From contig NZ_CADIJR010000020.1 in assembly GCF_902859645.1 (NCBI RefSeq), positions 1 through 64,000 on the forward strand: a stretch of DNA of 64,000 nucleotides, written 5' to 3'. The DNA comes from Achromobacter insuavis. Its GTDB lineage: Bacteria; Pseudomonadota; Gammaproteobacteria; Burkholderiales; Burkholderiaceae_B. Both the position numbers and the translations under genes were made by a program. Below the pieces are notes generated by a model. The model saw only the letters and a list, made by a program, of their open reading frames with translations. It was not told the DNA's origin and did not search any database. How positions within the stretch are numbered: the stretch's first letter is position 1; each line of letters starts with the position of its first letter. Positions 54,319 through 62,894 of the stretch are shown here, piece after piece.

Positions 54319-55614
54319 ATGAATTCCAATTTCCTGATCGAACTGCACGATGTCGGCAAGTCGTTCCGCGCCGCCGACGGCACTGCCCGCAACGTGCTGG
54401 AACACGTGGACTTCATCCTGCACGAAGGCGAGATCGTGGCCCTGCTGGGCAAGTCCGGCTCGGGCAAGTCGACCCTGTTGCGCATCATGGCGGGCCTGGT
54501 CAATGCCGACCAGGGCACCGTCACCTACCGCGGCCAGCCGGTGTACGGCCCGGCGGCGGGCATCGCCATGGTGTTCCAGTCGTTCGCGCTGTTCCCGTGG
54601 CTGACCGCGCAGCAGAACGTCGAGCTGGGGCTGGAAGCCCAGGGCGTGGCGCCGGCCGAACGCGCCAAGCGCGCCGACGCGGTGCTCGACCTGATGGGCC
54701 TGGGCGGGTTCGGCGGCGCCTTGCCGCGCGAACTGTCCGGCGGCATGCGCCAGCGCGTCGGCATCGCCCGCGCGCTGGTCATGAACCCGGACGTGCTGCT
54801 GATGGACGAAGCCTTCTCGGCGCTGGACGTGCTGACCGGCGAAACGCTGCGCGACGACATGCTGGAACTGTGGGACGAGAGCCGCATCTCGACCAAGGGC
54901 ATCCTGATCGTCTCGCACAACATCGAGGAAGCGGTCATGATGGCCGACCGCATCATCGTGTTCTCCAGCGATCCGGGCCGCATCCGCAGCCAGGTGCAGA
55001 TCGGCCTGCCGCGGCCGCGCAACGCCGATTCGCCGCAGGTGCGGGCGCTGATCGACGAGGTCTACGCGCTGATGACGCAGCGCCCGGCGCACGACGTGCC
55101 GACGCCGCGCCAGCAGGGCCTGGGCTACCGCTTTCCGCAGACCGAAGTCGAGCGCATGGAAGGCGTGTTGGACGTGCTGGCCGAGGCGCCGTTCAATGGC
55201 CGCGCCGACCTGCCCAAGCTGGCCGAGGAAGCCGAGATCTCGGACGACGACCTGCTGCCGGCCTGCGAAGCGCTGGGTCTGTTCGGACTGGCCCAGATCG
55301 ACAAGGGCGACATCTTCCTGACGCCGCTGGGCCAGCGCTACGTGCAGGCCGACCAGGGCCAGAAGCAGGCCATCTTCGGCCGCCAGCTGCTGGCGCACGT
55401 GCCGCTGGCCGCGCACATCCGCCATAGCCTGGAGCAGGAACCCGCCGGCGAGTTGCCGGAAAAGAACTTCCTGGATTCGCTGGAGGAGTTCCTCAAGCCC
55501 GACGAAGCCGAGCGCGTGCTGAAGATCGCGGTGGAATGGGGCCGCTATGGCGAGATCTACGGCTATGACTACCACACCGGCCTGTTGACCTTGCCGGAAC
55601 GCGACGCGGGGTAG
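54319..55614 (+). CDS. ABC ATPase with C-terminal AAA-associated domain (nitrate/sulfonate type)
   Basis: 431 aa. The N-terminal 250 residues are the ATPase: Walker A LGKSGSGKSTLLRIM, Q-loop MVFQSFALFPWLTA, signature [15 protein letters not shown], Walker B VLLMDEAFSALD. The remaining 170 residues form a DUF4410-free, winged-helix-like AAA-associated domain (VLDVLAEAPFNGRADLPKLA ... GDIFLTPLGQRYVQAD) that some importers of this class carry as a regulatory tail. It pairs with the fused permease in front. Confidence 0.88.
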   Translation: MNSNFLIELHDVGKSFRAADGTARNVLEHVDFILHEGEIVALLGKSGSGKSTLLRIMAGLVNADQGTVTYRGQPVYGPAAGIAMVFQSFALFPWLTAQQNVELGLEAQGVAPAERAKRADAVLDLMGLGGFGGALPRELSGGMRQRVGIARALVMNPDVLLMDEAFSALDVLTGETLRDDMLELWDESRISTKGILIVSHNIEEAVMMADRIIVFSSDPGRIRSQVQIGLPRPRNADSPQVRALIDEVYALMTQRPAHDVPTPRQQGLGYRFPQTEVERMEGVLDVLAEAPFNGRADLPKLAEEAEISDDDLLPACEALGLFGLAQIDKGDIFLTPLGQRYVQADQGQKQAIFGRQLLAHVPLAAHIRHSLEQEPAGELPEKNFLDSLEEFLKPDEAERVLKIAVEWGRYGEIYGYDYHTGLLTLPERDAG

Positions 55615-55622
55615 GGTGGGGA

Positions 55623-55678
55623 ACGGCGGGCCGGATGGCCCGCCGTGGTGGCGTGATGACCGCGCGATCCGCGCGGTC
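55623..55678. terminator. Two back-to-back hairpins between convergent genes
   Basis: ACGGCGGGCC-GGAT-GGCCCGCCGT (55623-55646) and GACCGCGCG-ATC-CGCGCGGTC (55658-55678) fill the 71-bp gap between the ATPase stop and the lpxO stop. Neither has a T-run, so if they stop transcription they do so by stem strength or with Rho. One may serve each strand. Confidence 0.55.
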
Positions 55679-55685
55679 GGCCCGA

Positions 55686-56585
55686 TCACAGGGCGATGAA
55701 GCCCGCGATCACCAGGATGATCAGGCCGTACTTGGTGGCCTTGTAGACATTGCGGTTCCAGGCCTTGAAGGCCTTGCGCTTCTGGTCGATGACCCAGTGC
55801 GCGTGGGTCAGCTTGTTGATGGCGCCGGTCTGGTCGCCGCCGTCGTTGGGCGAGCTGGCCGCCGACATCACCACCCGGCCGAACCAGCGGTTGAAGGCCT
55901 CGGCCCAGCCCCACTTGAGCGGCCGCTCGACGTCGCAGAACAGGATGATGCGGTTCTGGTCGGTGTGGTTGTAGGCCTCGTGCACGTAGGTCTCGTCGAA
56001 CACCACGCTCTCGCCGTCGCGCCAGCTGTAGGTTTCGCCGTCGACGATGATGTGGCAGCCGTTGTCGTTGGGCGTGGCCAGGCCCAGGTGGTAGCGCAGC
56101 GACCCGGCGAACGGATCGCGGTGGGCGTTGAGCTTGCCGCCCGGCGGCAGCTCGGCGAACATGGCCGCCTTGACCTTGGGCAGCGTCTTCAGGATGGCCA
56201 CCGTCTTGGGGCACAGTTCCTCGGCCGACGGGTGGCGGGCGTCATACCACTTCAGGTAGAAGCGCTTCCAGCCGTACTTGAAGAACGAATTGAAGCCGAT
56301 GTCGTTGTGGCTGTCGGCAGCCTTGATGCGGCGCATCTCGGCCATCTGCAGGGCCTCGTCGCGGATCGTCTCCCAGTTGTCGTCCAGCACTTTGAGCTCG
56401 GCGATCTCGCTGGTGGTCAGGTAGGGGGTCGACGGCACGCGCGAGCTCAGCACCATGAAGGCGTTGACCGGCGCGAGCAGCACCGAGTGGTCCAGCAGTT
56501 GCCGGCCCAGCGGCAGCTTGACGCGGCCACGGAAGTGCGCGAACAGGATGGCGGCGAGCCAGATCCCGGGAATCAGCCATTTCAT
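55686..56585 (-). CDS. lpxO: Lipid A 2-hydroxylase LpxO-like (Asp/Asn beta-hydroxylase family)
   Basis: 299-aa Fe(II)/2-oxoglutarate dioxygenase with TM segments at both ends (MKWLIPGIWLAAILFAHF and LIILVIAGFIAL), the LpxO layout. The iron facial triad is seen as HRDP (NAHRDPFAGSLRYHLGL) and the distal His (YVHEAYNHTDQNRIILFCDV), with an Arg for 2-oxoglutarate. It hydroxylates a secondary acyl chain of lipid A. Its place near kdkA-type and LPS-core genes in the same window fits an envelope role. Confidence 0.9.
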   Translation of the reverse strand: MKWLIPGIWLAAILFAHFRGRVKLPLGRQLLDHSVLLAPVNAFMVLSSRVPSTPYLTTSEIAELKVLDDNWETIRDEALQMAEMRRIKAADSHNDIGFNSFFKYGWKRFYLKWYDARHPSAEELCPKTVAILKTLPKVKAAMFAELPPGGKLNAHRDPFAGSLRYHLGLATPNDNGCHIIVDGETYSWRDGESVVFDETYVHEAYNHTDQNRIILFCDVERPLKWGWAEAFNRWFGRVVMSAASSPNDGGDQTGAINKLTHAHWVIDQKRKAFKAWNRNVYKATKYGLIILVIAGFIAL

Positions 56586-56701
56586 ACGTAAATCTCGTCC
56601 TGCGGCAGGTGAGTCAGGTCCAACCGCCTATTGTTACACAGGGGCGCCCGGCGGGCGGCGGCCGAATCGGCCAAAGGGCGGTTTTCGGTCTTCCGACTAG
56701 G

Positions 56702-56707
56702 TACAAT
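56702..56707 (+). promoter_or_regulatory. TACAAT -10 box very close to the dnaE start
   Basis: TACAAT ends only 7 bp before the dnaE ATG (56715), so transcription from it would begin at or next to the start codon. The -35 region (around 56679-56687) is poor. No good ribosome site is visible before the ATG. Confidence 0.45.
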
Positions 56708-56714
56708 TCTTCCT

Positions 56715-59700
56715 ATGTCCGAAGCCGTAACAAACCCGTCCCCATTTGTTCACCTGCGTGTCCACTCCGAATTCTCGGTGGTGGACGGCATCGTGCGCAT
56801 CCCCGACCTCATCAAGCGCGTCGCGAAGCTGGGCCAGCCGGCCGTCGCGCTGACCGATCTGTCGAACCTGTTCGGCCTGATCAAGTTCTACAAGGGCGCG
56901 CGCGGCGCGGGCATCAAGCCCATCGCCGGCTGCGACGTCTGGCTCAGCAACGACGAGGATCCGGCCAAGCCATTCCGCGTGCTGCTGCTGGTGCGCAACC
57001 ACCAGGGCTACCTGAACCTGTGCGAACTGCTGTCGCGCTCGTTCCTGACCAATCAGGGCAAGGGCCGCGCCGAGATCCGCCGTGAATGGCTGCAGGGCCA
57101 GGACGGCCTGATCGTGCTGTCGGGCGGGCGCGGCGGCGACGTCGGCCAGGCGCTGGACGCCGGCAACGCCGTCTCGGCGCTGGCGCTGGCGCGCCAGTGG
57201 GCGCACCTGTTCCCGGGCAGCTACTACATCGAGCTGCAACGCGCCGGCATGGACGGCGACGAAGCCTACACCCAGGCCGCCATGCGCCTGGCGGCCGAGG
57301 CCGGCCTGCCAGTGGTGGCCACGCACCCGGTGCAGTTCCTGGACGAATACGAATTCCAGGCGCACGAGGCCCGCGTCTGCATCGCCGAAGGCGAGATCCT
57401 GGCCAACCCGCGCCGCGTGCGCCGCTTCACCAAAGAGCAGTACCTGCTCAGTTCCGAGGAAATGGCGCGCCGCTTCGCCGACGTGCCCTCGGCGCTGGCC
57501 AACACGGTCGAGATCGCCAAGCGCTGCAACCTCAGCCTGGTGCTGGGCAAGCCGCGCCTGCCGAATTTCCCCACGCCCGACGGCGTGTCGCTGGACGACT
57601 ACCTGGTGCAGCTGTCCGAAGAGGGCCTGGAAAAGCGCATGGCCTTCCTGTTCCCGGACGAGGCCGAGCGCGCATCCAAGCGCGAGCAGTACTACGAGCG
57701 CCTGCGCTGGGAATGCAAGACCATCATCCAGATGGGCTTCCCGGGCTACTTCCTGATCGTGCAGGACTTCATCAACTGGGGCAAGAACAACGGCGTGCCG
57801 GTCGGTCCGGGCCGGGGCTCGGGCGCCGGTTCGCTGGTCGCGTACGCGCTCGGCATCACCGACCTGGATCCGATCCGCTACGACTTGCTGTTCGAGCGCT
57901 TCCTGAATCCCGAGCGGGTCTCGATGCCCGACTTCGATATCGACTTCTGCCAGGACAACCGCGAACGGGTCATCGACTACGTCAAGGAAAAGTACGGCCG
58001 CGCCGCCGTGAGCCAGATCGCCACCTTCGGCACGCTGGGCGCCAAGGCCGTGGTGCGCGACGCCGGCCGCGTGCTGGACATGCCCTACATGTTCTGCGAC
58101 GGCCTGTCCAAGCTGATCCCGTTCAACCCGATGGATCCGTGGTCGCTCGAACGCACCTTGAAAGACGAGCCGGCCTTCAAGGACCGCTACGAGCAGGAAG
58201 AGGAAGTGCGCGCGCTGGTCGACCTGGCCAAGCCGCTCGAAGGGCTGACCCGCAACATCGGCATGCACGCCGGCGGCGTGCTGATCGCGCCCGGCAAGCT
58301 CACCGACTTCTGCCCGCTGTATTGCCAGGCGGGGCAGGAGAACAGCGCGGTGTCGCAGTTCGACAAGGACGACGTCGAAGCCGCCGGCCTGGTCAAGTTC
58401 GACTTCCTGGGCCTACGCAACCTGACCATCCTGGACTGGGCCGTGCGCTACGTGCGCCAGTTCAACGCCGACAAGCGCGACTTCGACGTCATGGCGCTGG
58501 CGCTGGACGATCCGGCCGCCTACAAGATCTTGTGCGACGCCAACACCACCGCGGTGTTCCAGCTGGAATCGCGCGGCATGAAGGAGCTGCTCAAGAAGCT
58601 GCGGCCCAACACCTTCGAAGACATCATCGCCATGCTGGCCCTGTACCGTCCGGGGCCGCTGGAATCGGGCATGGTGGACGACTTCGTCAACCGCAAGCAC
58701 GGCCGCGCCGCGGTGGACTACTTCCACAACGATCTGGAGAGCACGCTCAAGAGCACCTACGGGGTCATCGTCTACCAGGAACAGGTGATGCTGATCTCGC
58801 AGATCATCGGCGGCTACTCGCTGGGCGGCGCCGACCTGCTGCGCCGCGCCATGGGCAAGAAAAAGCCCGAGGAAATGGCCAAGCACCGCGAGCTGTTCGA
58901 GCAGGGCGCCAAGGAAAAGGGCCACGACCCCGACCTGGCGGTCAAGCTGTTCGACCTGATGGAGAAGTTCGCGGGCTACGGCTTCAACAAGTCGCACTCG
59001 GCCGCATACGCGCTGATCTCTTACCAGACCGCCTGGCTCAAGGCCTACCACCCGACCGAGTTCCTGGCCGCCACCATGTCCTCCGACATGGACGACACCG
59101 ACAAGGTCCAGATCTTCTGCCGTGACGCCCAGGACAACGGCGTCGAGGTGCTGCCGCCCGACGTCAACTTCTCGGGCTACCGCTTCGAGCCGGTGGCCGA
59201 CCGGTACACCGAAAAGGGCAAGCCGCCGCGCACCATGCGCTACGGCCTGGGGGCGGTCAAGGGCACCGGCCAGGGCGCGGTCGAGGACATCCTGCGCGCC
59301 CGCAAGGAAGGCGGCCCGTTCCAGAACCTGTTCGACTTCTGCCGCCGCGTCAGCAAGCACGCGGTCAACCGCCGCACCATCGAGGCCCTGATCAAGGCTG
59401 GCGCGTTCGACACCATCGAACCCAACCGCGCCGCCATGCTGGCCTCGGTGCCGACCGCCATGGAAGCGGCCGAGCAGGCCGCCCGCAGCGCCAACCAGTC
59501 CTCGCTGTTCGGCGACGACAGCAGCGACGTGGTGGCCGGCGAACTGGCCAAGGTCGCGCCGTGGGACCTGCACAAGAAGCTGACCGAGGAAAAATCGGCG
59601 CTGGGCTACTACTACAGCGGCCACCTGTTCGACGCCTGGCGCGACGAAGTGCGCCAGATCGTGCCGATGCAGCTGGCGCGGGTCGAGCCGCAGCGCGACC

Positions 59701-60206
59701 TGCAATGGATGTGCGGGGTGCTGGCCAGCGTGCGCGTCATGATGACCCGGCGCGGCAAGATGGTGTTCGCGGTGCTGGACGACGGCACCGCGCAGGTCGA
59801 GATCTCGGTCTTCAACGAGCTCTACGAAAAGCACCGTAACCGCCTGCGCGAAGACCAGCTGGTCATCGTCCAGGGCAAGGTCAGCAACGATGACTACTCG
59901 GGCGGCATGCGCATCGTCGCCGAGCAGCTCTATGACCTGCAGCTGGCGCGCGAGGCGCGCGCCAAGTCGCTGCGCGTCAAGCTCAACGGCGGCGCCGACG
60001 CCGCGCGCCTGCGCCAGATGCTCAACCCGTTCCGCGCCGAGCCCGAGAACGGCATCCCCGGCGTGCCGGTGGACATCGTCTACACCAAGAACAATTTCCT
60101 CTGCACGGTGCGGCTGGGCGAGGAATGGCGCGTGCGCATGGCCGACACGCTGCTCGAGAACCTGAACGCCTGGACCAAGCCGAACGGCGTGGAGGTCACG
60201 TACTGA
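56715..60206 (+). CDS. dnaE: DNA polymerase III alpha subunit
   Basis: 1163-aa replicative polymerase (E. coli 1160). PHP domain at the N-terminus (FVHLRVHSEFSVVDGIVRIP), catalytic aspartates Asp406 and Asp408 in SMPDFDIDFCQDNRERVIDY, GPGRGSGAGSLVAYALGI, the fingers (TNAVFQLESRGMKELLKKLR-like), the helix-hairpin-helix region and a C-terminal OB fold (RRGKMVFAVLDDGTAQVEIS). ATG at 56715 fits homologues. Its stop overlaps the next gene's ATG by one base (TGATG), coupling replication and LPS-core genes in one transcript. Confidence 0.97.
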   Translation: MSEAVTNPSPFVHLRVHSEFSVVDGIVRIPDLIKRVAKLGQPAVALTDLSNLFGLIKFYKGARGAGIKPIAGCDVWLSNDEDPAKPFRVLLLVRNHQGYLNLCELLSRSFLTNQGKGRAEIRREWLQGQDGLIVLSGGRGGDVGQALDAGNAVSALALARQWAHLFPGSYYIELQRAGMDGDEAYTQAAMRLAAEAGLPVVATHPVQFLDEYEFQAHEARVCIAEGEILANPRRVRRFTKEQYLLSSEEMARRFADVPSALANTVEIAKRCNLSLVLGKPRLPNFPTPDGVSLDDYLVQLSEEGLEKRMAFLFPDEAERASKREQYYERLRWECKTIIQMGFPGYFLIVQDFINWGKNNGVPVGPGRGSGAGSLVAYALGITDLDPIRYDLLFERFLNPERVSMPDFDIDFCQDNRERVIDYVKEKYGRAAVSQIATFGTLGAKAVVRDAGRVLDMPYMFCDGLSKLIPFNPMDPWSLERTLKDEPAFKDRYEQEEEVRALVDLAKPLEGLTRNIGMHAGGVLIAPGKLTDFCPLYCQAGQENSAVSQFDKDDVEAAGLVKFDFLGLRNLTILDWAVRYVRQFNADKRDFDVMALALDDPAAYKILCDANTTAVFQLESRGMKELLKKLRPNTFEDIIAMLALYRPGPLESGMVDDFVNRKHGRAAVDYFHNDLESTLKSTYGVIVYQEQVMLISQIIGGYSLGGADLLRRAMGKKKPEEMAKHRELFEQGAKEKGHDPDLAVKLFDLMEKFAGYGFNKSHSAAYALISYQTAWLKAYHPTEFLAATMSSDMDDTDKVQIFCRDAQDNGVEVLPPDVNFSGYRFEPVADRYTEKGKPPRTMRYGLGAVKGTGQGAVEDILRARKEGGPFQNLFDFCRRVSKHAVNRRTIEALIKAGAFDTIEPNRAAMLASVPTAMEAAEQAARSANQSSLFGDDSSDVVAGELAKVAPWDLHKKLTEEKSALGYYYSGHLFDAWRDEVRQIVPMQLARVEPQRDLQWMCGVLASVRVMMTRRGKMVFAVLDDGTAQVEISVFNELYEKHRNRLREDQLVIVQGKVSNDDYSGGMRIVAEQLYDLQLAREARAKSLRVKLNGGADAARLRQMLNPFRAEPENGIPGVPVDIVYTKNNFLCTVRLGEEWRVRMADTLLENLNAWTKPNGVEVTY

Positions 60207-61297
60207 TGCGCATCGTCCACTCGGAAGCCGCCACCAGTTTCGGCGGCCAGGAAGGCCGTATCTTCAAGGAGATGAACGCCATGCGCGCGCGTGGCCATCA
60301 CCTGGAAGCCATCTGCCAGCCGAACGCGCTGCTGGCCGAGCGCCTGTCGGACGCCGGCTTCACCGTCCACACGCTGGAGATGGACGGGCCGGTCAATTAC
60401 CTGAAGGGCGTCGCCACCATCCGCCGCATCCTGCGCGAGGGCCGTTTCGACGTGCTCAATACCCACAGCCGGCGCGACACCGTGATCGCCGCGGCCGCCG
60501 GCCGCCTGGCGGGCACGCCGCTGATCGTGCGCACCCGCCACCTGTCCAACAAGGTCGGCTCGCTCTGGTCGTACACGCGCCTGCCGCATCGCGTCACCAC
60601 CGTCAGCGATCACGTGCGCGAGCACCTGATCGAGCGCGGCGTGCCGGCCGACCGCGTCGCTACGGTCTATTCGCCCATCGTGCTGCCGCCGCCGGTCGAG
60701 CATTCGACCCTGCGCGAGGAGCTCGGGCTGGCGCCGGACGACCTGGTGGTCGGCTGTGTCGCCGTGATGCGCGCCACCAAGGGCCACAAGGACCTGATCG
60801 ACGCCATCGCGCCGCTGATGGCGACCCGGCCCAAGCTGCACCTGGTGTTCGTGGGCGGCGGCTCGCCGGTGTTCGAGCAGACCCAGGCCTATGTGGCGGA
60901 ACGCGGCCTGTCCGACCGCATCCACCTGATGGGCACGCGCCGCGACGTGCCCAACCTGCTGGCCGGCTGCGACCTGTTCGCGCTGGCGACCCAGCAGGAG
61001 GCGTCCGGCACCGTCTACGTCGAAGCGCAGGCCAGCGGCCTGCCGGTCATCGGCACCGACGTCGGCGGCGTGTCCGAGATGTTCCGCAACGGTGAAACCG
61101 GCATCCTGGTGCCGCCCAAGGACCCGGCCGCGCTCACCGCCGCGCTCGAAAGACTGATCGACGACGCCGCGCTGCGCCAGCGCATGGGCGAGGCCGGCCG
61201 CAAGATGGTCTGGGAAGAGGGCGTGTTCTCGCCCGCCCGCCTGGCCGAGACCACCGAGGCCGTCTACACCCGCTGGCTGGCGGAGCGGCGTCGATGA
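60206..61297 (+). CDS. GT4-family glycosyltransferase (LPS core type)
   Basis: 363 aa. N-terminal RIVHSEAATSFGGQEGRIFK with the acceptor-side Gly-Gly loop, then the GT-B nucleotide-sugar part VGCVAVMRATKGHKDLIDAI and the EX7E-like QEASGTVYVEAQASGLPVIG. First of four overlapping genes after dnaE (two GT4, one deacetylase, one GT2). From memory, a cluster of this make-up was assigned to LPS outer-core synthesis in Bordetella pertussis; which sugar each adds is not shown by sequence. Confidence 0.9.
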   Translation: MRIVHSEAATSFGGQEGRIFKEMNAMRARGHHLEAICQPNALLAERLSDAGFTVHTLEMDGPVNYLKGVATIRRILREGRFDVLNTHSRRDTVIAAAAGRLAGTPLIVRTRHLSNKVGSLWSYTRLPHRVTTVSDHVREHLIERGVPADRVATVYSPIVLPPPVEHSTLREELGLAPDDLVVGCVAVMRATKGHKDLIDAIAPLMATRPKLHLVFVGGGSPVFEQTQAYVAERGLSDRIHLMGTRRDVPNLLAGCDLFALATQQEASGTVYVEAQASGLPVIGTDVGGVSEMFRNGETGILVPPKDPAALTAALERLIDDAALRQRMGEAGRKMVWEEGVFSPARLAETTEAVYTRWLAERRR

Positions 61298-62142
61298 ACG
61301 CGCCCAACGTCCCGGTGCTGATGTACCACCACGTCACGCCGGCCGGCGGCATGATCAACGCCATGCCCGACGTGTTCGAGGCCCAGATCGCGCGCCTGGC
61401 GCGCGCCGGCTACCAGTCGCTGTCGACCGATCAGTTCGCCGCCTATCTGGCCGGCGCGCCGGCGCCCGAGCGCTCGGTGCTGATCACCTTCGACGACGGC
61501 TATCTCAACAACTGGGTCCACGCCCATCCGGTGCTGGCGCGCCACGGCATGCGCGCCGTGCTGTTCACCATCACCGGCTGGATCGGCGACGGGCCGGTGC
61601 GCCCGCACGCCGGCCAGGGCCTGCCGCTGCCGGCCACGCCCGACCATGACGCCAGCAAGAAGCTGATCGCCGAAGGCCGCGCCGACGACGTCATGCTGCG
61701 CTGGAGCGAAATCGAGGCGATGCGCGCCGCCGGCACCTTCGAATTCCATTCGCATACCCATACCCACACGCGCTGGGACAAGGTCTGCGGCGCCGACGTC
61801 GACGCCAAGCGCGCCCACATCGCCCAGGAACTGGCCGATTCGCGCGAGACGCTGACGCGCCGGCTGGGGCAGGCCAGCGACCACCTCTGCTGGCCGCAGG
61901 GCTATTTCGACGCCGACTACGTGGCGGCCGCCCGCCAGGCCGGGTTCCGCCACCTGTACACGACCGACCCGTTCGGCCAGAATGCGCCCGGCGCCGATCC
62001 CGGGCACATCTACCGCTTCGCGGTCCGCAACCAGGGCGGCAGCTGGCTCAACCGGCGCATCTGGCTGTCGCGCGATCCCTTCTGGGGGCCGCGCTATCAC
62101 GCCTGGAAAGCCTGGAAAAAGCGTCTTAGGAATCGCGGATGA
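61294..62142 (+). CDS. Polysaccharide deacetylase (NodB-like)
   Basis: 282-aa carbohydrate-esterase-4 fold protein. The zinc/catalytic motif is LITFDDGYLNNWVHAHPV, the second motif FEFHSHTHTHTRWDK, and the third CWPQGYFDADYVAAA. Probably removes an N-acetyl group from a core or O-chain sugar during assembly. It overlaps its neighbours by ATGA on both sides, so it should be made together with the glycosyltransferases. Confidence 0.9.
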   Translation: MNAPNVPVLMYHHVTPAGGMINAMPDVFEAQIARLARAGYQSLSTDQFAAYLAGAPAPERSVLITFDDGYLNNWVHAHPVLARHGMRAVLFTITGWIGDGPVRPHAGQGLPLPATPDHDASKKLIAEGRADDVMLRWSEIEAMRAAGTFEFHSHTHTHTRWDKVCGADVDAKRAHIAQELADSRETLTRRLGQASDHLCWPQGYFDADYVAAARQAGFRHLYTTDPFGQNAPGADPGHIYRFAVRNQGGSWLNRRIWLSRDPFWGPRYHAWKAWKKRLRNRG

Positions 62143-62894
62143 AGTTATCAGTCATTGTCATCACCAAGAACGAAGCGGCCAACATCGCCGACTGCCTCAA
62201 GTCGGTCGCCTTCGCCGACGAGCTCATCGTGGTGGATTCGGGCAGCACCGACGGCACGGTCGAGCTGGCGCGGGCCCTGGGGGCGCGGGTCGAAGTGACG
62301 GCCGACTGGCCCGGGTTCGGCCCGCAGAAGAACCGCGCGCTCGACCTGGCCACCGGCGACTGGGTGCTGTCGATCGACGCCGACGAGCGCGTCACGCCCG
62401 AACTGGCCCGCGAGATCCAGGCCACCCTCGCCGCGCCGCGCGGCGACGCCTACGAGATCGCCCGCCTGTCGAACTTCTGCGGCCGCGACATCCGCCACAG
62501 CGGCTGGTGGCCCGATTACGTGCTGCGCCTGTTCAAGCGCGGCGCCGCGCGGTTCAACGACGTGGTGGTGCACGAACGCGTGGTGCCGGCCGACGGCCGC
62601 GCGCCGCTGCGGCTCGAAGGCCACTTCCAGCATTACCCGTACGACAACCTGGACGCGCTGATCACCAAGATCAACCGCTACTCGTCCGACGCCGCCGCCA
62701 TGATGTACGCCAAGGGCCGCCGCACCTCCGTGCTCGGCGCGCTCGGCCACAGCTTCTGGACCTTCGTGCGCATCTACCTGATCCGGCGCGGCTTTCTCGA
62801 CGGCCGCCATGGCCTGGTGCTGGCGGTGACAGCCGCCTCGGGCAGTTTCTTCCGCTATTCGAAGCTGATGTTCCTGGCCGAGAAGAACAAGTGA
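62139..62894 (+). CDS. GT2-family glycosyltransferase (WaaE/KdtX-like)
   Basis: 251 aa. The GT-A core is clear: MKLSVIVITKNEAANIADCL, the DxD-type VDSGSTDG and WVLSIDADERVTPELA, and the GT2 core-type HSGWWPDYVLRLFKRGAARF, as in WaaE/KdtX enzymes that add a beta-linked hexose to the LPS inner core. A C-terminal hydrophobic amphipathic part (LVLAVTAASGSFFRYSKL) may sit on the membrane. Overlaps the next gene by four bases (GTGA). Confidence 0.9.
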   Translation: MKLSVIVITKNEAANIADCLKSVAFADELIVVDSGSTDGTVELARALGARVEVTADWPGFGPQKNRALDLATGDWVLSIDADERVTPELAREIQATLAAPRGDAYEIARLSNFCGRDIRHSGWWPDYVLRLFKRGAARFNDVVVHERVVPADGRAPLRLEGHFQHYPYDNLDALITKINRYSSDAAAMMYAKGRRTSVLGALGHSFWTFVRIYLIRRGFLDGRHGLVLAVTAASGSFFRYSKLMFLAEKNK

